Of a stretch of 42,167 nucleotides of DNA, positions 1-11,350 are shown one piece after another (within the stretch, counting starts at the first letter, position 1; each line of letters opens with the position of its first letter). The DNA is taken from positions 1 to 42,167 of the forward strand of contig SGPM01000247.1 in assembly GCA_004802725.1 (NCBI GenBank). Reading direction: 5' to 3'. The position numbers and the translations under genes were made by a program. The notes below the pieces were generated by a model. That model had not been told where the DNA came from, searched no databases, and saw only the letters and a list, made by a program, of their open reading frames with translations. Origin of the DNA: Antrodiella citrinella. Taxonomy: Eukaryota; Basidiomycota; Agaricomycetes; Polyporales; Steccherinaceae.

Positions 1-467
1 GATGCAAGTTCTCGCTTCAGCTCCTCCTGCAGGCTGGCCAACAATTCGTCATCTTCCAATCCGTGCACTTCCATCCCATCACCTTCGGAATCCGAGCTTT
101 CCCACTCTGATCCATCAGTACCCTCGTCGTCCTTCCATTCCTCGTCACTGTCATCGCTTTCACAAAAGCCGTGGCTCACTCCGCCGGTCCAACTCGTGCA
201 AAATTCTTCTGTCTCCGAGTCGGATCCTGGTGTGGCATGATCTGGTGAGTGATCCTGCAGGAATTCGGCCTCAGTGCTGTGAATACTGAGTACGTCGTTT
301 TCAGAAACGCGAACGACAGAGCTGTCATCAGAATCCGTGTCATCGTCGATGACTATAACCTCCGAGACGTTGCTGGCCCTGGCTGTCCGATTGTTGTGTC
401 GATTGCGCTGCAAACCTGCTCGAGCTCGAGCGGCCGCTTTTTTTTTGTGTGGAGGAGCTCGCGGCAT
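1..467 (-). CDS. Acidic hypothetical protein, partial, runs off the left edge
   Basis: An open frame of 155 codons starts at an ATG on the minus strand (465-467) and stays open to base 1, so the C-terminus is missing. The first 30 residues are very basic, with runs of Lys, Arg and Ala. A Ser/Asp/Glu-rich stretch of over 100 residues follows, including a valine/isoleucine patch followed by three aspartates near residue 42. The last visible residues look helical and charged. I recognise no domain. A basic start followed by an acidic linker is common in nuclear proteins and in the N-termini of some basidiomycete transposase-like ORFs. That reading is inference only, because the diagnostic part lies outside the window. 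Confidence 0.5.
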   Translation of the reverse strand, partial: MPRAPPHKKKAAARARAGLQRNRHNNRTARASNVSEVIVIDDDTDSDDSSVVRVSENDVLSIHSTEAEFLQDHSPDHATPGSDSETEEFCTSWTGGVSHGFCESDDSDEEWKDDEGTDGSEWESSDSEGDGMEVHGLEDDELLASLQEELKRELA

Positions 468-1116
468 CGCTGTTGTCGTTGTGTAGATACTCTACATCTC
501 TGAAACTCGTATACTATTGTCTATCTACCTAATTTCAACGCCACTGAACTCAATACAGAAGAGCAGTCCCTTCATCGGGTGTTGGTAGGGTATAGGCGCC
601 CCTCACTGGCGCTCCTTGAATTTTTGCCAACTCAAATTCGCCGCTGCACCAAAGTGGAGGCGTCTAGCTGACCTGCACCATAGATCGCGATCGGGGATAC
701 GGTCCACCCCAAAGGTCCCACCTAACCGGTGTACGGGGTCCCGGTGACACGCTACGCACCCACTTTTTCTGAACTATGCGCCTCAGCACTTGACTCGCTG
801 CTTAATCGATACTGAGACTGTTGGAGACCATGAAGAAGCAATGTCAGACCCTAATGTGTAGCTTTATTCACGAATGAATGTGTGTTTTCGGTCAAAGGAG
901 GCTCAAGACAGATCAGTGTGTACACGTGATGAACGCGTCGCGTTGATTTGTTTATACATACCAAACAACGTGCTACGCGACTCGCGCTGCCAGCTGCACG
1001 GCTCCTTCGACTTCGTCCTAGTCCGTCTAGCTCTGCGGCTTCAGTCTCTACTTCACCATGCTATCGTAATTTCTCATCATATCAACATTGCTTATAATAC
1101 TCTCCTAATTTCCGCC
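468..1116. other. Intergenic region, divergent promoter area
   Basis: This stretch lies between the left-edge acidic ORF (minus) and the small C2H2 gene (plus), so it holds both promoters. An ATG-started frame from 874 runs into the C2H2 gene, but its translated leader looks like untranslated sequence and I do not count it as coding. A G/C-rich patch around 690-760 contains one copy of a 22-bp sequence that recurs at 1991-2012 (see the repeat entries). Nothing else was recognised. Confidence 0.5.
721..742 (+). repeat. 22-bp imperfect direct repeat, copy A
   Basis: The 22 bases at 721-742 match those at 1991-2012 in the same orientation at about 19 of 22 positions. The core is CCGGTG, two variable bases, then CGGGGTCCC. 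The two copies bracket the small C2H2 gene. No target-site duplication or longer terminal repeat is evident. Confidence 0.45.
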
Positions 1117-1792
1117 ATGGATGTGTCTCAGCAAGAGACCTCCAACGCGTTTTCCGGTCTTTTCCAACCCACAGGTGACACTGTCGACGCATCGTGGTAT
1201 TCAAATGATAGCCCACATCGTTCTCTTGTTTCCTCAGATTCCACTCCCTTTATAGACCGATCGATACCATATATCACTCCTCCTAATTCCGAGTCTCGTA
1301 GTATCCTGCCATCTACGGTCTCTACTACGACATCCGCGTCGTCCGAACCGGATTCCCGTCAAGTACAAACCCGCTCAAAATTCCACAGATTCCGGTCCAA
1401 GTACCAATATTCCAATCCGCTGCTTGTTCGACAGATGCTTTGCCACAGTCGACGGGATGTGGCCGGCAGTGTGGAAGTTCAATATGCCAGCTCACATCCA
1501 AACATTTCACGAAGGATCGTCTTTCGATGGCGGTCTCACTGGTGCACCCATCGATGACACGCTGGCTCACAGCATGTATATCACCCCTGAAGAAGAATGC
1601 CGGCTTGGGATTCCGGAGCGCCTTATTCCTGCAACACCAGTACCCACTCCACCTTCGCAGATATGTTCTTCGTCTTTGGGAACTGCGACGCGCGGGACGA
1701 AACGCTCCGCCGCTGCAAGCTCATCCACCACACCGCTTTCGCAATACACTGAACACAGTAATAAGCGACCACGACTGCAACCTAACATCTGA
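1117..1792 (+). CDS. Small protein with a single C2H2-like zinc finger
   Basis: The gene starts at the ATG at 1117, in a good context (gccATGg). Two open frames must be joined by one intron. My preferred model is exons 1117-1300 and 1389-1792, with donor GTATCC and acceptor CCACAG, giving about 195 aa. The N-terminal half is Ser/Thr/Pro-rich. The second exon holds Cys-x4-Cys, 18 residues including a Trp-Lys-Phe-Asn-Met segment, then His-x4-His, which is a C2H2-type finger. A Pro/Ser-rich tail with a Lys-Arg-Pro-Arg basic patch follows. The donor is uncertain: 1298 and 1319 also keep frame. The acceptor at 1388 is favoured because it keeps both finger cysteines. The family is unknown to me; nuclear or DNA-binding function is inference. 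Confidence 0.5.
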
Positions 1793-2194
1793 TCTTGCTG
1801 TATTCGTGATTCGTGGAGCACTTGGCCCTCCGCTCTTTTGAACTGTAGCTCTCATTTCATTACGATAGCGTATATTCTTGTGCTCGGACTACAATCCATC
1901 TTGTGAACGGTGTCCTTTGGGAGCAGCAGTGGCGTTGGTCATTGACGTAGCCGAGTGACCCGTCGTCTTCATTAGGTAGTGTGGGTGGGTCCTACCCGGT
2001 GGTCGGGGTCCCTGAAAAAAAGGGGGTCGATGTCGGAAACTACGGTTTCGCATGCCTCTTGATGGTGGATGTGGAGAAGAATGCCATTAGGCGCTCATTA
2101 TCACACGACGTCCTGTGTCCGCGAAAGACTCGGACCTGCTATCACAGTAACAGTATCCTGACCATTCGGACATAGGGTAGATAGATATGCAGGG
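1793..2194. other. Intergenic region between convergent genes
   Basis: This is the shared 3' region of the small C2H2 gene (plus) and GPI10 (minus). It contains copy B of the 22-bp repeat, followed by a short A-run and a G-run. No coding potential was seen. Confidence 0.5.
1991..2012 (+). repeat. 22-bp imperfect direct repeat, copy B
   Basis: Second copy of the sequence at 721-742, in the same orientation. The local context is itself partly palindromic (GGGTCCTACCC). See copy A. Confidence 0.45.
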
Positions 2195-4080
2195 CTATGA
2201 AACGTCGTACTTCCATACTTTGACGCCACCCTGTCTGCTATTATCACCGTCCCATCCGTACTCTTCATCCCAGACTATGGTATACCCTTTGCCCCGGATG
2301 TAATCCTGCATTCCAGGTTCTCGTAGCAGCGCACCGAACATCACGATGTACTGCGGCCACTCGTGTGACCAGTCGTTCTTGTGGATGAGAGCTCCCGGGA
2401 CAGAGAAAGGACGTGCTGAAGGGGGGAAGCTTGAGTCGACGTTGGGAGGAAATCGTGTCTGGAGGTATGTCACTGGGGCCGCAAAGAAGATGGCGACTTG
2501 GTCTTTGTAATCAGTGATATTCTGTCCCCTGTTATCAAACTGTCAGCACTGGGATCACAATGGCACAGAGAAAGACGTACGCTAATGGAGGTTCGCAGCC
2601 AAGGGACCAGTAGTGGCTTTCGTCTGACCATTCCCGACGGTGAAGGTATGCTTGCCATGGAGTCGAGTGACAAGGCATCAAGAACCCCACAGACTTGACC
2701 TCATCCGCAGGCAACGAGCGTAGATAACGCATCACGTCGATTTGCGCGCGTGCATGGAACCACAGGATATAAACAATCATGGGAAGCGAGAGCAGAATGG
2801 TCGAGAGGTATAGGCGACGTATCGGAAGGATGCGGGACGATTTGCGCTTGGATTCAGGAGAAGTATCCACGAGAGATTTGGCAGCGAACACATGCAACAA
2901 GGGAAGTATAGGGTGAATAAAGCGCCATTCTTTGTGGCCTGCTATGGAGTAGATGGCAACAGTCCAAGCGACGAGTCCCAGAGCTACGGTCAAAGCATTA
3001 TTTGCAGGCCGTTTCAAGACGAGCCAAAACCCGTGCAGAACGAACGGAAGTGCGGTCGTGCACAAGATAGGGAGCCCTTGGAAGAGATAGTAGTGCCACG
3101 GGTTGGAACCATAGAATAGAGAGACCGACGAAAGGTTGGTGAACAGAAAGTTCAGAGGCGTGAATGTCTGTTGGCCATAGTATGCCGTGTCTATACCGGC
3201 TATCACACAGATGCTTATGATGCTATATGTAACATGATTAGCGTTATAGTAAAAGTGGACACAGGAGACTACCAACGCGACGTCCAAAGTATCTGCCGCA
3301 ATACTTCGTATTTTGCCAAGATCTTCGCGCATTCGCCATAGCAGTGTTCCAAAGGCAAAGACCCAGATGACAGCGTTTGTCGGTCTGATTGCGCACGCCA
3401 ATGCTGCGAAGGCAAGCGATATCCTAGTGTCTCGCCTGCGAATACATAAGAAGCGGTCAAAGATTGATATAAACTCATGAACAAACCTCCAAGAGTCAGA
3501 TGGGTGCCATGGGTAATAACTTAGAGCAATAGTTGTGAGGGATGTCTCGAGTGAATTTGACAAAGACCGCGACAAAGAGAGCGCATGAAAGAATGATGTT
3601 ATGGATAGCAGGTACTGGACGAACAATTAGCTTGAGATGTCATCATTGTGACTTCTTTCAGACTTACAACGGTCGAGACGTATTTGTCTCCAGAAAGAAC
3701 TTTAGTAAGTCTGTAGAGCCATATATCGGTACAAGACGCAAGCAGTCCGTGCAGGATTCTAGGCCCCCAAACCTTGTGTCATAGGTGATCAGCTAGTTTT
3801 GGATGCTAGAAACAAAATATTCACGCACCAAAAGTTGAGTATGATCCAATTTTGAAATTTTGAGTAGCCAGTATATTGGTACATTCAATGCAGGATATAG
3901 CACACTGCGAATGGGCTTCGGCGAAAGCCATTCCCAAGTGAGGTGTCCATAGCCGAAGACAAGATGATGAGCGACTTCCAATGATTGGAAGTACTCGTCC
4001 GGTTGAAAGTAAGAGCGTGTGACCAACGCTATACCAACGCGTACCAAAATTGCGACTACGACATAGCGAGTGTCGAGCAT
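2195..4080 (-). CDS. GPI10: GPI mannosyltransferase 3 (GPI10 / PIG-B), GT22 family
   Basis: Six exons on the minus strand: 4080-3829, 3772-3668, 3614-3487, 3435-3277, 3222-2581 and 2528-2195, giving 539 aa. All phases close. The protein adds the third mannose, alpha-1,2, to the GPI precursor in the ER lumen. Family hallmarks are visible. An N-terminal Pro-Asp-Glu-Tyr-Phe-Gln segment is followed by a Gly-Tyr-Gly-His-Leu-Thr-Trp-Glu-Trp loop. Later come a His-Lys-Glu-Trp-Arg-Phe motif before a hydrophobic segment and the conserved Gly-Phe-Leu-Met-Pro-Cys-His stretch near the C-terminus. Many hydrophobic segments fit a polytopic ER protein. The fourth intron (3223-3276) uses a weaker GTTGGT donor; it was chosen because it restores a family-like junction and has a good GCTAAT branch site. 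A 205-bp gap separates this gene from the upstream DUF3835 gene on the same strand. Confidence 0.88.
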
Positions 4081-4285
4081 GGATAAACGTGACGAAACGG
4101 TTCAGATGCAAAGTACTCAACCGTGACGATGTCTCGTAGTTCGTCCGCATCTTTCCGGGTGCGTATCCTAATTAGGCAGGTGTACATGTTCAAGCGTTCT
4201 ACGAGCTCTTCTTGGAGTCATGCAAAATGATAAATGATACAGTCGAAGTACGCTACAGATCTGATTTACGAATGTTCTTCTACAG

Positions 4286-6535
4286 TCAGCCTCTTTCAGC
4301 CAAGAATCTTGAGACTTTCTTCCGTTCGCCGCCTTTCGTACCCGTACTCGTTGTACCAGCCACTGACCCTGACTCCTTGACCTCGGCCTTGGACGACACT
4401 TGAGACGAAGATGCAGCAACGAATGACGGAGACTCGACGATCATTGATTGAAATGGTGGTGTAGCCGTAGAACCCGATGAGAAGCTGGGGGATTCGATGT
4501 CACCTGAGATCGCAGGAAGCGAATTCCGCGCACGTTGACTCGAAGCAGACGCTTCACTACTGTTCACTCGCTGTCGTGGACGTTCCGTAACGCGAGCAAT
4601 CATTGCGGGTTTTCGAAAAGCTGGCAGAGGTATCGCGTCTGGAGCTGGAGAGGGCGAAGTAGGAGTGCCCATCTTCGGAGATGATCTTCCTACCTCAGCA
4701 ATAGGTGTGCTGAGAGTGGATGAGAATGGTGAGTACGCTGTTGATTGATCGGATACGGGGGAGTCGAAGGATCGTAGAACGGCTTTTTGAGGTCGTACTG
4801 ACTTAGCACGGTCTGCAGCAGGTGCAGGAACTGATGATCTACGAGTCGCCTGAGAGGGTCCTAGTGTGGGTGCGGTGTGAGATGATGACGGCCCAATGTT
4901 CGTGACTCCACCTTCGCTCAGCAAGCGCAAAATCTCTTCCTCTGTGGGGACAGGACCGTCCAGCTCATCCTCGCTTTCCCCTGCTTCCCCTCCGACCAAT
5001 TGACCGTCCTGTAACTTTCCGAACTTAATGGCTCGGCTTATGACATGAGACTGGGAGGACGGTACGACATATGGTCCAAGAGAATGCGACGCTAGGGTGG
5101 TGGAACTCGATGAGGCAAGGTTAGCCTTGAATTTGGATATGGACGGTTTGGGAGGCGCGGAAGACAGGGTAGCCTCCGCTGGGACGATCTAAAACCCTGT
5201 TAATTGAGAATGCGGTAGATGCTGAGGAAGACTTACAGGATGATCCCATTCGTTCTCGCCTTCGTCTTCATGGGTATGGGCTCGCATCGCACTGGCTGCC
5301 TGCGCACCCATAGTTTTCCGTTTCGCGTGGTACGCTAAAGCCACTTCTCGTTGGTGACGAACAGTGTCAAACTGCTCTTCGTCCCAATCCGAGACTGGCT
5401 CTCGGTCATCCAAAAAACCATTTCCATCTTGCCCGTCAAAGTCTGGATCCCCGGAATCGTCATGGGTAGCAAACTCTTCAGTATCTTCGTCGTCGTCAAT
5501 TGGGTTCACATCGGGATTTGATTCGTCGTCGGAATCGGGCTCGGGGACAGCTGTAATAGGAGGTGGAGACCGCAGACCGCGAGCGGGACGTTCCACGACA
5601 TCCATTTTCATTGTGTGACTGTCCAGCCGGGAAGCCATTGCTTTGCTGAGCCTCGCGGGAACGACGTCTCCCCACTTCCCTGCTGCATCATTCGCCTCGG
5701 TGTCTTGACCGTTGTCGTCGGCAAAAGTGACACTCTTCTTTGAGTTCAGAGGCTTCCTTGTGTCCTGGGAAGCTCGCGCGGCGTCTGCATCCTTCAGGTC
5801 CTGAGCATCCTCCTGCTCCCTCTGTTCCTTCGCTTCAACCACGTTCCGGACCAACGCCCGCCCCATCTTCTTCTGCAACTCTTTCGCCTTCTTCAGATCA
5901 TCCATTTCCGACTTTGCAGCCTGCTTCCGTCTCTCCAAATCCTCCAGGAATTGCTCCCTCTCTGAAANTTCCTCTCGTTCAGCCTCCATCTGCTCTTCTT
6001 GTTCAAGAAGGTCAAGAATTCGTTCCCGTTCGGCTTTACGGCGAGCCTTCTCCTCTGGAGACAAGGCCCATTGAGGAAGAATATAGGGATCGTCAAAACT
6101 GGCCGTTGCGCTAGCTTCCACCGCAACCGCTTCGGGTTCGTTGATGTCGATAATAGGTAAACCTTCTTCATTTAGCATCTGCAGCACAAGCAAACCAGAC
6201 ATAAGACAACGTGTTTGTGTTTGAGATCGGAATAGGACAATCCTACCTCACCCTTCTCGTTTCTCTTGACCCCATCGCCTGCGATGTTAGGGTCCTCCCC
6301 GAAAATTTCGCCGAGTTTAGCAGACATTCGGCGAACTTGGTCTTCAGTCAGCTTTCCACCTTCTGGTGTATCAGATGTTCCATCTTCCGAAGAGACAGAG
6401 TTGAGGATAGCCTGCAGGGCTATGAAAAGGGAGCTTATCCTGAGTAGGATGCCAATTGAGTGATGAACGGTAGATGAACGCACCCTGTACTCTCCCTTCG
6501 GATAGGTTCTTGATCAAGCCGCTTGGGGGAGACAT
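4286..6535 (-). CDS. URI/Bud27-like (DUF3835) protein without a visible prefoldin domain
   Basis: Four exons: 6535-6484, 6419-6247, 6178-5237 and 5188-4286, giving 689 aa. One codon contains an N (base 5968). The segment around residues 75-90 (Asn-Glu-Glu-Gly-Leu-Pro-Ile-Ile-Asp) resembles the stretch just after the prefoldin domain of URI. It is followed by a long charged Glu/Lys/Arg coiled-coil region. A Val-Val-Glu-Arg-Pro element, an Asp/Glu-rich linker, a Ser/Pro-rich region and a C-terminal Lys-Val-Ser-Arg-Phe-Leu motif follow, the last resembling DUF3835. URI proteins bind RPB5 and act in RNA polymerase assembly and translation control. I cannot find the expected N-terminal alpha-prefoldin domain. 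The 273 bp up to PNO1 leave no room for it unless the gene model is wrong. The assignment is therefore tentative. Confidence 0.5.
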
Positions 6536-6808
6536 CTTGGAGCAAAACTTGTGCTATCGCTGAAGAAGAATGTCGGGATCTTGCATCTAGACGTGAGGTT
6601 GAGCGACGTGAACGCGGAAACTCGAGCCTGAGGAATGGATGGTACCGTGCTTGCTTGAGGTAAACAGGCGCCTCGAAATATTTACAGGTACGGGGTTTGC
6701 CGCCACCAAGCCTCGTGATCATTCAAGTTTTCATCCCATCCCAATCTCATCCTAAAGCATCTCCTTCGACTTAGAGATCTTACGCTAGAGAATCGCCTGA
6801 AAGCGAAC
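6536..6808. promoter_or_regulatory. Divergent promoter between the DUF3835-like gene and PNO1
   Basis: This 273-bp gap separates two head-to-head start codons and must carry both promoters. I see no clear TATA box or named operator. A shared promoter for a ribosome-assembly factor and a possible translation-linked factor would favour co-expression, but that is inference. Confidence 0.45.
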
Positions 6809-7915
6809 ATGGTTGTTGTCAATACCCCGCCATCCACATCCACTTCTTCACCCCCTCACAAGAAAACCCGCCGCAAAATGTCGAAGAAACCATCTGCAGA
6901 GACTGGCGGCGGGATCGAAGAACACGACTCGGAGATGCAGGTGCAGGAGACCCCTTCAGCAGAGACAACTGCTGCTGCACAAGCAGCTATCATCGAGGAG
7001 GAGTCTCCGGACGCCCAAGACGACGAGGTCATGATTGATACCGACCCTACCGAACTGCCCTCTCAATCTACTGTTCCCTCATTCCCCGCCCTCCCTGCAT
7101 CGGCGCAACGCTCGTCATTAAAATCAGAGACAAGACGCATTGCGATTCCCCCTCATCGCATGACACCACTGAAGAAGGAATGGGTCAACATATTCGGGCC
7201 GTTGACTGAGATCCTTGGGCTGCAAGTACGAATGAATGTCCCGCGGAAGTCTGTGGAGATCAGGGTAAGAGCACAAGTCATGATCTTATGAATTACTGGT
7301 CTAATCTTGAACCCCAGACATCAAAACACACCAAAGTGGTCGGTGATTTGCAGAAGGGAGCGGATTTCGTGAAATCATTTGCGCTTGGATTTGACGTGAA
7401 CGTGAGCATATTGTATGCTATTCAGGTGGCACAGTCCTCATCACGAAGTACACATCTCTACCATTCTTAGGATGCAATTGCCCTCCTCCGTTTGGACGAT
7501 CTTTACCTCGACTCGTTTGAGATCAAAGATGTCAAGACGCTGCACGGAGATCATCTTTCTCGAGCGATTGGTCAGTCGATACACATTACTCGATATTTTG
7601 GTTGATCCCACTCACGTTCGCTGGATTATTTCAACAGGCCGTATAGCTGGTCAGGATGGTAAAACGAAGTTCACTATCGAAAACGCCAGCCGGACTCGCA
7701 TTGTCCTGGCAGACACGTGAGTATATTCCATGATTACAGTAGTTCTCACGCTGAGCCTGTATTTGCGTTCTAGCAAAATCCACATCTTGGGTTCTTTCCA
7801 AAATATCAAGGTTGCTCGCGATGCAATTGTCTCTCTTATTCTAGGATCTCCGCCAGGCAAAGTGTACGCTGGCTTGAGGACTGTTAGCAGCCGTATGCGC
7901 CAGAGGGCGCTATAG
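6809..7915 (+). CDS. PNO1: Pno1/Dim2, KH-domain 40S ribosome assembly factor
   Basis: Five exons: 6809-7264, 7318-7401, 7471-7570, 7638-7716 and 7774-7915, giving 286 aa. Pno1/Dim2 binds pre-18S rRNA near its 3' end, helps recruit the Dim1 dimethylase and positions the Nob1 endonuclease during 40S maturation in nucleolus and cytoplasm. The first 115 residues are a low-complexity, acidic, fungal-type extension with a Lys/Arg patch. The rest is the highly conserved core. It has an Ile-Pro-Pro-His-Arg start, a Leu-Asp-Asp-Leu-Tyr segment, then Lys-Thr-Leu-His-Gly-Asp-His-Leu, and a KH region with Gly-Arg-Ile-Ala-Gly. The C-terminal segment contains Gly-Ser-Pro-Pro-Gly-Lys-Val. Every exon junction restores this core, so the model is secure. 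Confidence 0.95.
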
Positions 7916-8404
7916 AGGCGTATGTATCATTGTACCACTATATGTCTAGCTTTTCTGCATTTTGTTGTACTCTTTGTTGATTGCAAAACCTCCAAGCAGC
8001 GAGGACATCCACCCTGACTCAATTAGTACCTTTGAAGTTTTATTAACATGCTTTGGCACCCACTCGCTCCTTGGATGGTTCCACCGACACCTACTTACAT
8101 ACACATACTCCGCGAATCTAGTTTGTGCGAGATCAGATGGGCACCTATTTTACGTTTCCTGCTAAGTACCGTGGGGTCGACCATGTTGCGACCACCGTCG
8201 ACTGCATGGTCCATAATGAGCGCGTTGAGGCGCGTTGCCGTTCGTGACTTCAAGTTATAACTCCGCCTCGGAGTGTCTACCTCTTAAAGCTTCCTCCTTC
8301 CTCCTACGCGTCCTTTCTTGACAACCACGACCTACATCGCTGACATTCACCTAGCACTCCTATTTTGAACTCTACGCCAAGTATCGATAGTGACTAGAGA
8401 CCAA
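7916..8404. other. Intergenic region upstream of the F-box gene
   Basis: This region holds the 3' end of PNO1 and the promoter and leader of the F-box gene, which are in tandem. Short open frames here lack codon or family support. I saw no tRNA-like structure or clear repeat. Confidence 0.4.
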
Positions 8405-10981
8405 ATGGCCCCCACGGCAGGCCCATCGCGTCGCTCGAGCCGTATTAGGGCAGCTCAGGAAGCGCGAATAGAGCAATTTGATGCGCCAGAATCAGAGACA
8501 GAGCCAGAGCCTACTCCTCCCCGAAAGCGACGTAAGGCTGATGGGAAACCTGGTAAGGTTACCCGCAGGAGGAAGACTCTGAGCAAGTTGCCAGATATGC
8601 CACTCGACATTCTGTATGAGGTTTGTCTAAGGCCTAACCTTTCCTGTACATCGACTGACATGTCCCATACTCTTTGCAGATATTCGGCATGCTCCATCTT
8701 CGCGACATTCTTCAATTGTCGAAAACGACGAAAGCACTGCGGAGAATGCTCATGGATCGTAGTGCCACTACAGTTTGGATGCAGGCCAGACAGAATGTCA
8801 TAGGCCTCCCCGAGTTACCTGCGGACCTTACTGAAAGACAATATGCGCACCTACTTTACCACCCCTTCTGCCATGTGAGGAGCTTTATTCCGTTTCGTTC
8901 TTCGAACCTTTCGTCAGCCGCTTACCTTTGCACATAGTTTTGTCATCATACCAGAGTGGCAAACAAGTTCGTGATCTGGCAATTGCGCGTTCGGGCTTGC
9001 AAGGCATGTTTCAACGAAGACAAGTACGTCGCTTCCGTGATCCCCTTGTTCTGGTCTCATCGGCATCGACACCAAGCTTTCCGGATCTCGAGACCGTCGA
9101 AAATTTCTTCTTAGATTGTCCCGTCTCGGTATTAGTTATGATGCCTGCGTATTCAAAGAAGGATGGGGGTGAGGTATTCTTCTTTGCAATGGGGTACTTG
9201 CTGATTGTTCTGTCAGGTCCGGTGTTTCTTCAGCGTGATGTAGACGAACTAGCCAGTTTTCTGAGAGAATTCCAAGATGATCTCGAAAAGCTCAAAGAAT
9301 TGGAGACTAAATATGTTGCGAAGGTCGCAATGATACATTCGGTGAGTGAATCATGTCCAGATAGCATGATGTACCCTGAACATTTACCGTGTACAGACAG
9401 GAGATGCACTTGACGATTGGCAGTGCGACCAAGATACACAGCGTGCTGAAGAACTTGATGAATTGCGCAAGCTGCGGAGGGCTCAGTAAGCAAAAACTCG
9501 CACCATACGATGCATACTAGACTTATCTTTGTTACCTGTTACCAGAGTTCTCACGAAAATATCTGACAATGGTTTCGGGGATGAACTCGCTGTGATGGGG
9601 GACAACGAACTGTTGGAGCTCACAGAGCAGACTTGGATGAAGCAACCGAAAGAACTTCACCGAGCGAGGTGAGCCGTTCGCATCGACCACCATGGCTGGA
9701 TTTCTGACGAGAGGATAGGGTGGACCAACATCAAGGCCGAGGTCCTCGCATACATGGAGCGTATAAAGGCGAACCGTATAGCCGACGATCTTCGCCTTCG
9801 CATGGAACAAAGAATGATAGCTTTGAAACCTACGATTTTGGCATTCAAGAGAAGCCATCAAATGGAACGTCTCCCCCTTCTGGTTGACTTCTACACCACG
9901 GCAGACGTTCTCGCCAACGTCTTGGTGGATACAGAAAACACCGCGGAAATTTTGACAACACTTACTCACAAATTACCAGAAGCATGTCGTCGTTGGGAAG
10001 AACTCGCGATAATGACCTTGATGACTGTCATGCCGCAACCTCACATGGATCCGTCAACATTGCAACTGGCCACTACATGGTTCCGGCACGACGATTGCGA
10101 CAATTGTCATCTATCCTTCCCGAATGTTCTGTATGAATACTGCCCGTCCCATACGACCCTCAGCGACCTCGTTCGGAACCCTCCAACCTGTATCAACGAC
10201 ATCTGGATCTCCTGCCTGGGCGCGACCAAGAAACTTCCGTGGATATGGAGGGTTGAACGTCTCAACTTTGACGATGTAGCCTCGGACGAGCTACGCGATA
10301 TCATCGCTCTCTGCGGAAAGGACCCGGACGCAACAACGGCTCAGACGATGGACGAATTGGACGCTCGTTTCCTCTGCTTACCCTGTTCCGATGTCGCAAC
10401 GCCGCAGGCTATGGGGTGGCGTGCAGTGGTAAGAGTCAGCCTTTTACATTTGCACACAGTTCTTAATATGGACGGATGATGTATAGGTGCAGCATATCCA
10501 CTCAGAGCGACACTGCGATTTCGCTGATCAGTCGAGGCTTGGAGGTTGGGCTGTATTGAATGCCGTTGATACGGCATTGGTCAAACAGGCTCAAACGGCC
10601 ATTCAGGGGGAACAGCTCCAAGAGGAGAGGATCTGGAATTGTTTGCTTTGTATGGATGATACCAAAATGACATGGGATGCTGCTGTTGAGCACTGGCATA
10701 TAGAGTGAGTCCTTTCCTTGCCTCGTTCCGCTGCGCAGCGGTGTTGCTGATAATTGATTAATCATAGACACGATGAGACGGACGAAGCTGAAGAGCTTGA
10801 GGAGGGAGTGAACTGTCGGCTGGCGCTAGATGCATTTTATAACTATCAGCATCCACCTCCATATAATTGTCCATATCCACTGATCCGTCCGTATTTGGAA
10901 GCAGCCATAGTCGCACAGACTACGGAACAGAACTTTCGGGCGACATGGCGGGAGTCTGCCGATGGGACTGCGGCAGCCTGA
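8405..10981 (+). CDS. F-box protein with Cys-pair (zinc-ribbon-like) region
   Basis: Ten exons: 8405-8620, 8680-8874, 8938-9023, 9077-9168, 9217-9341, 9397-9485, 9546-9668, 9714-10428, 10487-10704 and 10768-10981, giving 690 aa. A basic Ser/Arg N-terminus precedes an F-box at about residues 62-105, starting Leu-Pro-Asp-Met-Pro-Leu-Asp-Ile-Leu. Its second half is Leu-Arg-Asp-Ile-Leu-Gln-Leu-Ser. Shortly after come Cys-x2-Cys and a second Cys-x2-Cys about 20 residues on, a zinc-ribbon pattern frequent in Agaricomycete F-box proteins. A charged region and a long C-terminal part follow, with another Cys-x2-Cys and paired His near residue 615. F-box proteins recruit substrates to SCF ubiquitin ligases; the substrate here is unknown. 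The eighth intron boundary group around 9669-9713 is the shortest (45 nt) and uses a GAGAG acceptor. Confidence 0.8.
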
Positions 10982-11350
10982 GGGACGATTTCGTGCTGAA
11001 GACTACTTTTTATCCTTCCATTCCGTCATTGTCATTGATTGACCCTCATGTAGAACGATATTTCACCTTACAGTATATTCAATAATGCTTATGTTCTTGA
11101 TAAAGTGTGGCGTCGGAGTCATTGTTGATTGTTTACGCGTTGTTTGGTTGTATGTCGCAGCCGAACGTGTTGCCGAGGTTGAGAATTCCAGTCGCGCGAC
11201 TCTGAGTTTCTCTTTCCTCGTCCTCTCCGTCTCGGTTTCGTCTCTGTCTCTTCGCCAATCTTTCTGTGGGTAATGGTAGGGCGCTGAACATTGCATTCTG
11301 CGCTCGCTTCGACACTCCTTTGGAACGCGATACCTTGAGACCTTGCGAGA
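10982..11350 (+). promoter_or_regulatory. Promoter region of the copper radical oxidase gene
   Basis: This 369-bp gap follows the F-box gene stop. A long pyrimidine-rich tract lies at about 11205-11265 with a CCAAT box at 11255-11259, close to the start codon. CT-rich leaders near the start site are common in well-expressed fungal genes. No TATA box is clear. Confidence 0.4.

Noticed and set aside
874..1116. In-frame N-terminal extension of the small C2H2 gene from an ATG at 874
   Set aside because: The extension has no domain or protein-like composition, and the ATG at 1117 has a better context; it is more likely 5' leader.
5364..6114. Ser- and Pro-rich plus-strand frames
   Set aside because: They are antisense shadows of the acidic and charged parts of the DUF3835-like gene.
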